A DNA stretch of 64,000 nucleotides from Mesorhizobium sp. WSM4313 (GTDB lineage Bacteria; Pseudomonadota; Alphaproteobacteria; Rhizobiales; Rhizobiaceae): assembly GCF_002294725.1 (NCBI RefSeq), contig NZ_NSFT01000005.1, forward strand, positions 248,001 to 312,000, given 5' to 3'. The notes beneath the pieces are model-generated. The model was given only the letters and a program-made list of their open reading frames with translations, had not been told where the DNA came from and searched no databases. Made by a program: the position numbers and the translations under genes. This document shows, piece after piece, positions 52,029 to 60,884 of this stretch (position 1 is its first letter; the number at the start of each line of letters is the position of its first letter).

Positions 52029-53927
52029 ATGGCGGGTCCAGGCGACAACACGCGCAACAAGCCGAAGAACGGGTCTGAAGCCGACAGCTTCAAACGCGCG
52101 GTGACCGTGTGCATGCGCGCCGTCGCCGGCGACAAGGACCTCGAGGTCGGTTTTGCCAAGGACCGGCCGGCTTTGGCCGGCAACCGCGCGCGCCTGCCCG
52201 AATTGCCGAAGAAAGCGTCCCGCAACGACATTGCGATCACGCGCGGCCTGGGCGATTCCATGGCGCTGAAGCGCGCCTGTCACGATCAGCGCATCCACAA
52301 CAGGCTGGCGCCGGAAGGCAAGCTGGCGCGTTCCATCTTCGACGCCGTCGAGCAGGCGCGCGTCGAGGCGATCGGCAGCCGCGCCATGCAGGGCGTGGCC
52401 GACAATATCGGCTCGATGCTCGAGGACAAATACGCCAAGGCGAACCTCGTCGACGTCAGGGACAAGGCGGACGCGCCGCTCGAGGAAGCGATTGCGCTGA
52501 TGGTGCGCGAGAAGCTCACCGGACGTTCCGTGCCGAAGAGCGGCGAGCGGCTGGTCGATCTCTGGCGTCCTTGGATCGAGGAAAAGGCGAGCGGCGAGCT
52601 GGACGGCCTGTCGGCCAAGCTCGAGGACCAGCAGGCCTTTGCCCGCGTCGTGCGCGACATGCTGGTTTCCATGGAAATGGCCGAGCAACTCGGCGAAGAC
52701 CAGGAAACCGACGACTCGGAGGAAAACGAAGAGAACGAGCAGCAGGGCGAGGAACAGAGCGAGGAAGGCGGCGAGGAGGATTCAGGCTCCGAGCAGTCGC
52801 AGTCGGAAGATGCCGAAGCCTCCGCCGACGACGAAGAGTCGGCCGAGACCGAAGCGACCGACGCCACCTCCGACGACCTGTCCGATGAGGACGACGCCGA
52901 CGCCGAGACGCCGGGCGAGGCCAAGCGAAACGACAACCCGTTCCTGAACCTGCCGAAAGAGATCGATTACAAGGTGTTCACCACCGCCTTCGACGAGACG
53001 GTAGGCGCCGAGGAACTGTGCGAGGAAGAGGAGCTCGACCGGCTGCGCGCCTTCCTCGACAAGCAGCTCGCCAACCTTTCCGGCGTCGTCGGGCGGCTCG
53101 CCAACCGGCTGCAGCGCCGGCTGATGGCGCAGCAGAACCGCTCCTGGGATTTCGACCTGGAAGAAGGCTATCTCGATCCGGCCCGCCTGGTGCGCGTGGT
53201 CATCGACCCGATGCAGCCGCTGTCATTCAAGCAGGAGCGCGACACCAAGTTCCGCGACACGGTGGTGTCGCTGGTGCTCGACAATTCGGGCTCCATGCGC
53301 GGCCGGCCGATCACCGTCGCCGCGACCTGCGCCGACATCCTGGCGCGCACGCTGGAGCGTTGCGGCGTTTCGGTCGAAATCCTCGGCTTCACCACGCGGG
53401 CGTGGAAAGGCGGGCAGGCGCGCGAGAAATGGCTGAAGGACGGCAAGCCGCCTAATCCCGGCCGACTCAACGACCTGCGCCACATCATCTACAAGTCCGC
53501 CGATCATCCGTGGCGGCGCGCGCGGCGCAATCTCGGGCTGATGATGCGCGAGGGCCTGCTCAAGGAAAACATCGACGGCGAGGCGCTGCTATGGGCGCAT
53601 AACCGCCTGATCGGCCGGCCGGAGCAGCGCAAGATCCTGATGATGATCTCGGACGGCGCGCCGGTCGACGATTCCACGCTCTCGGTCAACCCGGGCAATT
53701 ATCTGGAACGCCATCTGCGGGCAGTCATCGAACTGATCGAGACGCGCTCGCCGGTCGAGCTTCTGGCGATCGGCATCGGCCACGACGTCACGCGCTATTA
53801 TCGCCGCGCCGTCACCATCGTCGATGCCGAGGAACTCGCCGGCGCCATGACCGAGCAGCTCGCCTCGCTCTTCGGCGAGGAAAGCGCACGCGACACGCGG
53901 CGCGGCGGATTGCGACGCGCCGGATGA
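52029..53927 (+). CDS. cobT: Cobaltochelatase subunit CobT
   Basis: A 632-residue partner of CobS. The N-terminal domain ([15 protein letters not shown]...) is followed by a strongly acidic low-complexity linker of about 90 residues (near 52690-52920), then a C-terminal von Willebrand-like domain with the metal-site motif DNSGSMRG (DxSxS) and a second MIDAS element near [10 protein letters not shown]. CobST forms a ring complex that drives CobN. ATG 52029 follows CAGGGA. The next gene overlaps its stop by 4 nt. Confidence 0.94.
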   Translation: MAGPGDNTRNKPKNGSEADSFKRAVTVCMRAVAGDKDLEVGFAKDRPALAGNRARLPELPKKASRNDIAITRGLGDSMALKRACHDQRIHNRLAPEGKLARSIFDAVEQARVEAIGSRAMQGVADNIGSMLEDKYAKANLVDVRDKADAPLEEAIALMVREKLTGRSVPKSGERLVDLWRPWIEEKASGELDGLSAKLEDQQAFARVVRDMLVSMEMAEQLGEDQETDDSEENEENEQQGEEQSEEGGEEDSGSEQSQSEDAEASADDEESAETEATDATSDDLSDEDDADAETPGEAKRNDNPFLNLPKEIDYKVFTTAFDETVGAEELCEEEELDRLRAFLDKQLANLSGVVGRLANRLQRRLMAQQNRSWDFDLEEGYLDPARLVRVVIDPMQPLSFKQERDTKFRDTVVSLVLDNSGSMRGRPITVAATCADILARTLERCGVSVEILGFTTRAWKGGQAREKWLKDGKPPNPGRLNDLRHIIYKSADHPWRRARRNLGLMMREGLLKENIDGEALLWAHNRLIGRPEQRKILMMISDGAPVDDSTLSVNPGNYLERHLRAVIELIETRSPVELLAIGIGHDVTRYYRRAVTIVDAEELAGAMTEQLASLFGEESARDTRRGGLRRAG

Positions 53928-54940
53928 TCCTTTCGGGGCGGTGTGCGCGGCGGACGCTTTTCGCCTGCGTGCTGGCCTGCGCCTCACCGGCCATGGCCGC
54001 TCCGGGAACTCCCGTCGAAACAGTCGGGATTTCGGCGCGGCCGATCAGCCAGTTCCATATCGGCCGCGACGAGACGCGGTTCGGGCCGCTTGAATTCGTC
54101 GGCGGGCTGGAGATGACTTCGCAGGCGCGCGATTTCGGCGCGCTGTCGGCCTTTCGCTTTCTGAAGCCGGGCCGCGACTTCATCGGCGTCGCCGACACCG
54201 GCTTCTGGTTCTTCGGCACGATCACGCATGACGCCGACCGACGTCCGTCGGGCGTTTCGAACTTCCGCATGCAGCAGATGGTCGACGCTTCGGGCCGGCC
54301 GATCGACCGGAAATGGAAGGTCGACGCTGAGGGGCTCGCGGTCAGGGACGGTATCGCCACCGTCGGCTTTGAGCGCGACCAGCGCGTCGCCCAGTTCAGG
54401 ATCGATCCCGACAATATGAAAGCGCCGATCCGGCAGCTCGATTACCAGATCCCCGCCCGGGAGCTGCGCCAGAACCGCGGCTTCGAGACCGTCACCCATG
54501 CCAATCCTTATGGGCAGCACGCGGGCGGCCTGGTCGTGGTCTCGGAGAGGAGCCTCGATGAAGCCGGCAACGTCTACGCCGCCATCATCGAGGGGCCGCA
54601 TAAGGGCGTCTTCACCGTGAAGCGCGATGGCGATTTCGACATAACCGACGGTGCCTTCCTGCCGGATGGCGACCTGTTGCTGCTGGAGCGCAGTTTTTCG
54701 ATCGCGCGCGGGGTGAAAATGCGGCTGCGGCGCATCTTTGGCGAAAGCGTCGAGGAGGGCGCGGTCGCCGACGGGCCGGTGCTGATGGAGGCCGATATGG
54801 GCTACCAGATCGACAATATGGAAGGGCTGGATGTCTGGACCCGCGAGGATGGCGCGCTGATGGTGTCGCTGATATCCGACGACAACCATTCGATCCTGCA
54901 GCGCAACCTCTATCTGGAATTCATCCTGCACCAGGACTGA
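53924..54940 (+). CDS. Secreted esterase-like phytase-family protein
   Basis: A 338-residue exported protein: signal peptide at about residues 1-26 (ending Ala-Met-Ala), then a beta-propeller-like domain of the type called esterase-like activity of phytase ([60 protein letters not shown]). The family's natural substrate is not settled. It starts within the cobT stop (ATGA) and is likely translated with it, a linkage seen in other Rhizobiales, although no functional tie to cobalamin is known to me. Last core gene before the accessory region. Confidence 0.82.
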   Translation: MILSGRCARRTLFACVLACASPAMAAPGTPVETVGISARPISQFHIGRDETRFGPLEFVGGLEMTSQARDFGALSAFRFLKPGRDFIGVADTGFWFFGTITHDADRRPSGVSNFRMQQMVDASGRPIDRKWKVDAEGLAVRDGIATVGFERDQRVAQFRIDPDNMKAPIRQLDYQIPARELRQNRGFETVTHANPYGQHAGGLVVVSERSLDEAGNVYAAIIEGPHKGVFTVKRDGDFDITDGAFLPDGDLLLLERSFSIARGVKMRLRRIFGESVEEGAVADGPVLMEADMGYQIDNMEGLDVWTREDGALMVSLISDDNHSILQRNLYLEFILHQD

Positions 54941-54952
54941 GGAGGCGGGCCC

Positions 54953-54998
54953 CGTCGGCCCCACGGAAAAGCCGTTCACATTTTTCCGGCATTATGTA
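54953..54998. repeat. Degenerate piece of the dispersed repeat, copy E
   Basis: GGAAAAGCCGTTCACATTTTTCCGG followed by ATTATGTAGC is a degenerate version of the right end of copies B and D. It contains CATTTTTCC (54979-54987), repeated exactly at 58044-58052 at the other edge of the accessory region, in the same orientation. Confidence 0.5.
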
Positions 54999-55205
54999 GC
55001 TGTCCACACCTACAATCAATTTATGGATGGGAAGGGAGTGTATTGGTTCCGGGTCCGTTCGCCAGTCACGAATCGCGAGTCAAGCGAAATCTGAAGTTCC
55101 TCTCTACAAAATTTTCCCATAGATTGGCTATTTGTGTGGGGTGGGGGCTTGTTAACTTTCTGGAATTTTGGCATATGGGCGTCAACCAACAAAGGCACCC
55201 ATGCC

Positions 55206-55748
55206 ATGGACTTTAAGACCGCCCTGCAAGATGAGATTGCCAACCTCGAAGCTTCGTTGAAGGCGAATCCGGACCCGAGGCTTGTCAAGCTGCATGAAGC
55301 CCGCCGCCTCCTTGCCATTTACAATGGCGAGGCACCTTCCGCGCCATCTGCGGCGGCGCCTCGTGCCGGTGCAGACGATGAAGGTCGGACAGCCCGCCGC
55401 GGTCGGCAGCCCGACCCCATGAGGCAAGCAGCGGTCGACGCCGCCCGCGAAATTCTGGGGCTGGCACGCAGTCCCATGAAGACGGGAGACTTGTACAAGC
55501 AACTCGTCTCGCGCGGCATCACGCTCCGCGGCAACTTGCCGGCCAATAACCTGTCTGCCCTTCTCTATCATCACCCTGAATTTGTCTCGCACGGCAGAGC
55601 CGGCTGGACCCTGGAATCTTCTGGCGGCGAGCCGTCGCCAGAAAACGAAAAACCCGCTGACGTCAGTTCCGGTCAGGAGCCGTCAGCGGGTTTGTCCGAT
55701 CAACCCGAAGCGCAAGGCCGTGAAGCCGGTCCGGGAGGTGGTACATGA
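55206..55748 (+). CDS. HARE-HTH-like domain protein, 180 aa
   Basis: Residues about 75-140 resemble the HARE-HTH winged-helix module (AAVDAAREILGLARSPMKTGDLYKQL, NLSALLYHHPEFVSHGRAGWTL), found in transcription subunits and restriction systems. The N-terminal 40 residues form a charged helix and the C-terminal 40 are disordered Glu/Pro/Gly-rich. A strong hairpin (55650-55693) is embedded in the tail. Base composition is less GC-rich than the flanks. It may be a regulator left from a mobile element; no partner enzyme is next to it. Confidence 0.6.
   Translation: MDFKTALQDEIANLEASLKANPDPRLVKLHEARRLLAIYNGEAPSAPSAAAPRAGADDEGRTARRGRQPDPMRQAAVDAAREILGLARSPMKTGDLYKQLVSRGITLRGNLPANNLSALLYHHPEFVSHGRAGWTLESSGGEPSPENEKPADVSSGQEPSAGLSDQPEAQGREAGPGGGT
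55650..55693 (-). terminator. Hairpin with minus-strand U-tract inside the HARE-HTH gene
   Basis: The arms AAACCCGCTGACG and CGTCAGCGGGTTT are exact 13-bp complements. Read on the minus strand, the stem is followed by TTTTTCGTTTT, the signature of an intrinsic terminator, although it lies within the plus-strand coding sequence. Confidence 0.6.
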
Positions 55749-55806
55749 TAATAGTAGCCTAGGCTTCTATCATCCCGACCCGTGCTAGCGCGGGTCGGAC
55801 TTCAAC

Positions 55807-55881
55807 GGGGGCGGATAAAGGCCGGGCCAGAGGCTCATTTGCAAGGGTCCTCTCTGGGGTTCGACTCCCCCCGCCTCCACC
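55807..55881 (+). other. tRNA/tmRNA 3'-end-like sequence, possible attachment remnant
   Basis: GGGGGCG (55807-55813) can pair with CGCCTCC (55872-55878) as a 7-bp acceptor stem with a G3:U70 pair, the alanine identity element used by tRNA-Ala and tmRNA. It is followed by ACC. A T-arm GGGG-TTCGACT-CCCC abuts it, and AGAGG/CCTCT forms one more stem. No D-arm or normal anticodon arm is visible, and no tag reading frame follows. I read it as a duplicated or decayed RNA-gene 3' end used for element integration. Confidence 0.4.
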
Positions 55882-55938
55882 GAAGCACGCTACAGGAAGT
55901 GTAGCAAACCCGGAAGAATCGGTCAAACCGGGCCGTTT

Positions 55939-56148
55939 TCAAAAAGGCCCGGTTATCCCATCTTCTGTGAAGTGAATGCCCCGCGATTCAAGTGCCGCGC
56001 GCAAGGCATTCATATTGTTGCCGATGGGAATACGGCGCCCCTTTTCGAAATCCCGCACCGTGGAAAGCGACACGCCGCCGGCTTCGGCTAATTCCGACTG
56101 AGATAGATCCAGCCACCCACGGGCGGCGCGACATTGTTCGGTCGTCAT
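55939..56148 (-). CDS. XRE-family helix-turn-helix regulator, 69 aa
   Basis: A single-domain regulator: RAARGWLDLSQSELAEAGGVSLSTVRDFEKGRRIPIGNNM is a Cro/CI-type helix-turn-helix filling most of the protein. ATG 56148 is the family-like start. Its end lies in a hairpin (ACCGGGCC / GGCCCGGT, about 55928-55955) that may end its transcript. It abuts the broken transposase, whose remnant begins almost at its start codon. Such small regulators are common in rhizobial islands. Confidence 0.75.
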   Translation of the reverse strand: MTTEQCRAARGWLDLSQSELAEAGGVSLSTVRDFEKGRRIPIGNNMNALRAALESRGIHFTEDGITGPF

Positions 56149-56149
56149 A

Positions 56150-56518
56150 CATATCGCCACGAAGGTCCATCCGGCCGCCACAGTTTACGCCGACGAGGCG
56201 TCGCATTGGGACTCGCTTCATGCGCGCTTCCTGACCAAGCGCAACAACCCTCAACAAGCCCACTCGACAGACGAAGCCTGCACCAATCAGGCCGAGGGCT
56301 TCTTTTCCCGTCTGCGTCGTGCCGAGATCGGAACCCATCACAGCATTAGTAGCCAATACCTTCACGCCTACGCTTCGGAAGTGTCGTGGCGTGAAGACAA
56401 TCGCCGCATGAGCAATGGAGAGCAGTTTCTAACGCTCGTCGGCGCCGCGCTTAACCACCCACTTCCAATGTCTGGTCCGGCTATTGGCAGCGGTCGGCTA
56501 CCGAATAGGAGAAAATGA
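56150..56518 (+). pseudogene. 3' remnant of an IS1595-family (ISXO2-like) transposase
   Basis: The frame reads VHPAATVYADEASHWDSLH, ARFLTKRNNPQQAHS, NQAEGFFSRLRRAEIG and ASEVSWREDNRRMSNGEQ, the C-terminal DDE part of ISXO2-like transposases, up to a TGA at 56516. The N-terminal two thirds are missing; the sequence is cut at the XRE gene. I saw no terminal inverted repeats. The insertion sequence is dead. Confidence 0.75.
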
Positions 56519-56845
56519 ATGTCACAACCTCATGTTCTCAGCAGGCTGATTGCCAAACGCGCGGAGCTTGCCGGACGCCTTGAGCATCACCAGGAGCGGG
56601 CGCGCCAGCTTGTCATGGTTTAGCCGAGATCAAGCCGAAGCCGCTCCCGCCCCGCCATGCAGCCTATAAGGGCGAGGTAGCGCGACTGGTCCTTTCGACC
56701 TTGTGACAGGCGGGGCGGCCATGCAGCACGCAAGATGCACGTCGAGGCAGAACGCAGCATGAACACGGCGGATAAGCGGCTTGTCAAAATAGTTGGCAAA
56801 CGCGTGGGCTCATGTCGCGCCATCACAGAGCGCGAGGTCTACTGA
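56519..56845 (+). pseudogene. Decayed hypothetical gene downstream of the IS remnant
   Basis: It begins MSQPHVLSRLIAKRAELAGR in frame and stops at 56621-56623. Pieces continue after frame shifts and stops: IKPKPLPPRHAAYKGEVAR then LVLST near 56630-56700, and NTADKRLVKIVGKRVGS near 56762-56815. I recall intact proteins with this order of segments in rhizobial genomes, function unknown. This copy is broken by a deletion and several stops. Confidence 0.6.
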
Positions 56846-57300
56846 TCTCCACCGAAGGGCTTGGAAAGCATATTTTTTGGAAGATCAAAGGCTAGTTTAA
56901 GGCGGATGGTTCTGTCCGCGTTATCCACATATGTGACACACAAGATATTGGGGGTCACAAAAGCTACAAAAACGAATCCTTGACGGGTGCGAACGAGTCC
57001 ATTTTACTCGGCCATGCGCTCCTGTAGCGGGCGCGACCGGAGAGTTCTGAGGCCGGTCTTTTTTCCCGGATTTTGTGCGTTTTGCCCGGATTTCCGCCTG
57101 TTCACGAGGCCGGCGGAATAGTTGGGATCGTTAGGGCTTGGGTGGGCGAAAGGGAGAATTGTCGGCCTGGAAAAAATGATCCGTTAACACTATATTTGGT
57201 GTTTGGAACCAGCATCCAGTTATACTACGCTGACTAAACACTGAATGCCGCCGCTCCCGATCTCCTCCCGAGAGGGAGCGGGCGTTTACGCATCGTTTTC
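56846..57300. other. Long AT-richer intergenic region with terminator and one DnaA-box-like motif
   Basis: No supported gene. It holds TTATCCACA at 56921-56929 (a single perfect DnaA-box match), the terminator at 57035-57064, and a hairpin CCGCTCCC / GGGAGCGG around 57250-57282. Base composition is less GC-rich than the core chromosome. It leads into the toxin-antitoxin promoter. Confidence 0.5.
57035..57064 (+). terminator. Intrinsic terminator in the accessory region
   Basis: The stem GACCGG / CCGGTC has a 12-nt loop and is followed by TTTTTT. No intact plus-strand gene ends just before it, so it probably belongs to the decayed genes upstream. Confidence 0.75.
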
Positions 57301-57315
57301 GTTTTGATCACCCCC

Positions 57316-57352
57316 TTGACAGCAACTTGTACAAAACGTACATATTGTACAA
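57316..57352 (+). promoter_or_regulatory. Toxin-antitoxin promoter with paired TTGTACAA operators
   Basis: TTGACA (57316-57321) and TACATA (57339-57344) are spaced by 17 nt, a good sigma-70 type promoter. The palindrome TTGTACAA occurs at 57327-57334 and 57345-57352, 18 nt apart, one in the spacer and one over the -10 edge. This fits autorepression by the antitoxin or its complex. Confidence 0.7.
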
Positions 57353-57370
57353 AATCCAGAAGGAGTGATC

Positions 57371-57634
57371 ATGGCAGAGGCTATACGGGAAATTTCGGCG
57401 TCAGAGGCCCGTAGCAAATTTTCGGAGGTATTTGACGCTGCATATTATGGCAATCCGGTTGTGGTGCGAAAGCATTCCAAGACGGTAGCTATCATATCGA
57501 TGGAGCTTCTAGAATCGCTTGCGGACCTAGAAGCGAAGAATGACACGCTGAAGGCGCGTAGGGCGTTGAAGGAATTTCTGAAGACGGGAGGAACACCTAT
57601 GTCACAAATCAGAAAGGAGTTGGGATTTGACTGA
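57371..57634 (+). CDS. Phd/YefM-type antitoxin
   Basis: An 87-residue antitoxin: REISASEARSKFSEVFDAAYYGNPVVVRKHSKTVAIISME is the Phd/YefM DNA-binding fold, with a C-terminal helical tail (KARRALKEFLKTGG) that should wrap the toxin. AGAAGGAGTGATC precedes ATG 57371. The toxin gene follows 27 nt later. The codon use is AT-richer than the chromosome around it. Confidence 0.85.
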   Translation: MAEAIREISASEARSKFSEVFDAAYYGNPVVVRKHSKTVAIISMELLESLADLEAKNDTLKARRALKEFLKTGGTPMSQIRKELGFD

Positions 57635-57661
57635 CTCCTATAACCTGGGGGGAGGCCTCCG

Positions 57662-58009
57662 TTGGACGATCTCGAAGTCGTGTTTTCTCCCGCCGCTCGG
57701 CGGGAGATAAAAAAGCTTGCCCGCGATACTCAACGCCTAGTACTTGAAACTCTTGAAGAATTGCAAAAGACCCCTCGACCAAGAGGGGTGGAAAAGATTC
57801 AGGGACATCCTGATTTCTACCGCATAAAGGCGGGTCACGATCACAGGATTATCTATCATATCTTACGTGAGCGCTTGCTTGTGGTTCTAGTGATCCGAGA
57901 CAGGAAGGACGCCTACAAGGGCCTCGATGACCTCGACGGGAAACTTGGAGCGGCGTTGCAGTCCATCGATGAACAAATGCGCGTTAACCTGGGCCTAGGG
58001 GCCAGGTGA
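57662..58009 (+). CDS. RelE/ParE-superfamily toxin
   Basis: A 115-residue toxin: LEVVFSPAARREIKKLARDTQRLVLETLEEL, PRPRGVEKIQGHPDFYRIKAGHDHRIIYHIL and LLVVLVIRDRKDAYKGL form the RelE-like fold with the Arg/Tyr/His-rich pocket expected of an mRNA interferase. It seems to start with TTG at 57662 after GGGGGAGG; no ATG lies near. The C-terminal 20 residues extend past the usual fold. It pairs with the upstream antitoxin. Confidence 0.83.
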   Translation: MDDLEVVFSPAARREIKKLARDTQRLVLETLEELQKTPRPRGVEKIQGHPDFYRIKAGHDHRIIYHILRERLLVVLVIRDRKDAYKGLDDLDGKLGAALQSIDEQMRVNLGLGAR

Positions 58010-58043
58010 CGGTCGAAATTAGGTGTGACTGCTACCTATGCCG

Positions 58044-58063
58044 CATTTTTCCTGGAATTGCTC
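58044..58063. repeat. Right-end fragment of the dispersed repeat, copy C
   Basis: CATTTTTCCTGGAATTGCTC followed by TA matches the right end of copy B (20500-20519) nearly exactly. It lies at the boundary between the toxin-antitoxin genes and the core gene at 58063. Confidence 0.7.
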
Positions 58064-58872
58064 TACCGGCCGACGTGGCGGACTTCGTTCATCACGAAAT
58101 TGGCCGCGCGCTTGCTCCGGTTACGGATCTTGAGCGTCGCGGTGTTGTCCACGAAATAGGTGTGAAGGATGCTGTCGCGGGTGCGGACTTCCGGCCCGAC
58201 GGTGTCGACCGCGTGCCAGGTGTCGGTGCCGACCGCAAAGGCGTAGCCGGTGTTCGGCGAAAACGACATCCGGTGCGAATTCTCGAAACGCCCGTCCGGC
58301 ATGCGCTCGGCGAAGCGGGTGCCGATATGGTTGATCGAGTCGTCCTCCGGCAGGTAGAACTGGACCGTGATCCCTTTCCATTTCGTGTCGGTGTGGAAGC
58401 CGATCTTGTAGCCCGCCACGTCGCGCGTCAGCATCGGCACCGGATACATGCCGACCTTCATGAAGTCCGAGCCGAACCGGCGCTCCAAGCCTGGGGCAAG
58501 GCGGCGCATGAATGCGTCCTTCAGCTGCGGCGCATGCAATGCCTTGCCAACCAGGGACCAAATCGCCCGCTTCTCCTGCGGCAGATGGCGGATGTATTCG
58601 GGGTAGAGGTCGATCTTGATCCGCGTTGCGGTGCCGTCAGCCTTGATATTCACATTGTTGCGTCCCTTGAGCGCACGATATTCGCGCGCCTCTGGCATGG
58701 CGGCGCGCATGCGCTGATAAAGGTCCGCCGGGAAAACATCGGTCATTTCCAGATGCCAGAAGGGCTTTTCCACAAAGGCGGCGCGGTTCACGGCGTCCAC
58801 CATGTGAGAGACAACATGCTGCAGCGTTTGTGTGGCTGATGCTGGCGCCGCCGCGCCCTCTATGGCCGACAT
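58063..58872 (-). CDS. 2-oxoglutarate/Fe(II)-dependent oxygenase-like protein
   Basis: A 269-residue protein with the jelly-roll iron site HxD...H: GFHTDTKWKGITVQFYLPEDD supplies His and Asp, TWHAVDTVGPEVRTRDS the distal His and the Arg for 2-oxoglutarate. Substrate is unknown; related proteins lie in polysaccharide or secondary-metabolite loci. GGGGAGAAG precedes the ATG. It is a single gene beside the accessory region. Confidence 0.8.
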   Translation of the reverse strand: MSAIEGAAAPASATQTLQHVVSHMVDAVNRAAFVEKPFWHLEMTDVFPADLYQRMRAAMPEAREYRALKGRNNVNIKADGTATRIKIDLYPEYIRHLPQEKRAIWSLVGKALHAPQLKDAFMRRLAPGLERRFGSDFMKVGMYPVPMLTRDVAGYKIGFHTDTKWKGITVQFYLPEDDSINHIGTRFAERMPDGRFENSHRMSFSPNTGYAFAVGTDTWHAVDTVGPEVRTRDSILHTYFVDNTATLKIRNRSKRAANFVMNEVRHVGR

Positions 58873-59092
58873 GGATGTCTTCTCCCCAAGCTAAAACCCC
58901 GAATCCAAATTTCTTGAATACATATATCGCCGCCTAAACGAAATGCTAACCAAAGCACAGGCTGGATTGCAACGATCCACGGAACTGATTTCGATAGCGG
59001 TTTTCTAAATCACGCAGTGAAATTGCATCAGCGCAGAGCAGCCGTGTTGCGAGGGCGCTGTCGACGATGCTGATATGGCCGCGGGCCGATAT

Positions 59093-60868
59093 TCAGCGGA
59101 TCTTGTAGATCTCGATCGGCTTCCCGGCTGTAGACTGCTCCAGTTCGAGCCATTCCGGCAGGTCGCCCCGCAGCAACGCCGCGACAAGGCCCTTCGGCGC
59201 GTCCAGAGCCAGCGATATCTCTTCCGTGTTGCCGCGGCAGATCGCGACCAGCCCGACATGCTCGCGTTCGATGACGGCGCGGGCGGCCTCCGGCGTCCCC
59301 ATGAAAGCGTCGAGCATGGCGAGATTGCCGCCGACATTGCGGTGGTAAGGGCCGGCCAGCGCCCGATGGCCGGTGAAGGTCAATATTCCCGAGCCGAGAT
59401 TGGACGAGGCAAGCACCGTCGTCGCGGGCATCGCGGCAAGATCGTGGAAGTCGCCCGGCTTGCCGCAGGTCACGGCATGGTCGGGGTCGGAATTAACCCG
59501 CTGTGGCGCCTGCCGAACCACGGACTGCGCCGCCACCGCGACCCCGGCCCAGGTCGCGTTGAGCGAGACCAGCCACGCCATGACGATGCCGGTGGAAAGG
59601 CGCCACGAGGGCGCGGCGTCCGCCCGCAGGCGGATTCTCGCGATCCAGGCCGAAAGCGGCAGCACGGCGATGGCGACGGAGAAGGTCGAGCCGCGCACCT
59701 GCCATAGGCTGACGCCGAAGGCGACGACGAGCAGGATGGTGGCGAGCATCTCGGCGCGGCGCAGGCGACGGCTTCGGAGCTGAAAGCCGACCAGCAGGAT
59801 CGCGATGAAGGGCGTCACATAGCGCGCCGCCATCAGCTTCGGCTGGTGGATGGCGACGCTCCAGAAGGGCTGCGCTTCGACCACGTCGGCCAGCCAATAG
59901 GTGCGGATACGTTCGTCCATGTCCGCATAGGGCGATGCCAGGCATTGCGGGAAGAACACGATCACAACGACCGCGACCGCCGCCATCAGCGCCAGCATCG
60001 AAACCAGCCGCGCCCGGCGGCTCGATGCGGCAAAGGTACTGGCGATCACGAGGCCGAAGCCGGACAATGCGGCCACGGCGAACTGGAAGGAGGAGAAGGC
60101 GTCGCATTGGGCCACGCCCCAGTCGGCGGGCCGGATGGTCGCCACGAAGACCAGGGAGGCGATGCCGGCAAATCCGATGCCAAAGCCTCGTGCCGTGCCG
60201 CGCTCCTTGTCGTCGAGGATGAACAGGACAGCGGCGCAGATGCCGAGCACCGCCACATAGGGAGCCGTCTCCATGCCGACCGCGAGCGTCAGGCCGGCGC
60301 AAATGCCCGACAGAAGGGCCGCGGGCCGCCAGGAGGGCGCTTCCATCAGAAGCCAGAGGCCGGCCGCCGTGAGAAGCAGCTGGACATTGTGGTGATCGAT
60401 CACGCCCGGGCTGTAGATCACCAGGTAGAAAAGCGCCGCCGTCGACAGAATGACTGCCGGCATCGCGACATTCGCAGCGGCGAAGCGCTGCGAGGCGCGC
60501 ATCAGCACGAATATGGTCAGCCCGTAGAGGAGGGTCGGCCAGATGATCTGCGCGGCGCGCTCGGCCGTGGCCGTGCTGGCGCCCAGCGCATCGAAGGCCA
60601 TGATGATCAGCGCGAGCGGCGTATCGACAAGCCGCGACCAATGCATGACGAAGCCGCCCGAGATGCCCATCCTGTATTGGTGGAGATCGAACCAGCTTTG
60701 GCCGCCTAGCAGGTCGCGAACCTCGACCAGCCGCAGCATGCTGTCATTATCGGCGCCATAGTCGCCAAGGGTCGGAAAACCGGAAACGGCGTTGATCGTC
60801 AGCACCACCAGCGTGGCGCACAGCGCAAGCAGAAGGTCGTTTTTCCAACCGGTGCCTTGCACGGTCAT
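59093..60868 (-). CDS. Large multi-pass membrane protein, GT-C/STT3-like
   Basis: A 591-residue protein with about 11-12 predicted membrane helices in the first 430 residues and a soluble C-terminal domain of about 150 residues. The first loop has DYGADNDSMLRLVEVRDLL followed by WFD and QYRMG, and the second has SPGVIDHHNVQ. Acidic residues and His in these places recall the catalytic loops of oligosaccharyltransferase-type (STT3/PglB) GT-C enzymes. The WWDYG motif of true STT3 is not visible. I call it a lipid-linked-sugar GT-C-like transferase by inference only. Confidence 0.6.
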   Translation of the reverse strand: MTVQGTGWKNDLLLALCATLVVLTINAVSGFPTLGDYGADNDSMLRLVEVRDLLGGQSWFDLHQYRMGISGGFVMHWSRLVDTPLALIIMAFDALGASTATAERAAQIIWPTLLYGLTIFVLMRASQRFAAANVAMPAVILSTAALFYLVIYSPGVIDHHNVQLLLTAAGLWLLMEAPSWRPAALLSGICAGLTLAVGMETAPYVAVLGICAAVLFILDDKERGTARGFGIGFAGIASLVFVATIRPADWGVAQCDAFSSFQFAVAALSGFGLVIASTFAASSRRARLVSMLALMAAVAVVVIVFFPQCLASPYADMDERIRTYWLADVVEAQPFWSVAIHQPKLMAARYVTPFIAILLVGFQLRSRRLRRAEMLATILLVVAFGVSLWQVRGSTFSVAIAVLPLSAWIARIRLRADAAPSWRLSTGIVMAWLVSLNATWAGVAVAAQSVVRQAPQRVNSDPDHAVTCGKPGDFHDLAAMPATTVLASSNLGSGILTFTGHRALAGPYHRNVGGNLAMLDAFMGTPEAARAVIEREHVGLVAICRGNTEEISLALDAPKGLVAALLRGDLPEWLELEQSTAGKPIEIYKIR

Positions 60869-60884
60869 GCTGGTCGCAATGCCC

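Noticed and set aside
56921..56929. TTATCCACA, a perfect DnaA box, in an AT-rich stretch of the accessory region
   Set aside because: Only one box, with no iterons, parAB, repABC or dnaA gene near it, so not a replication origin.
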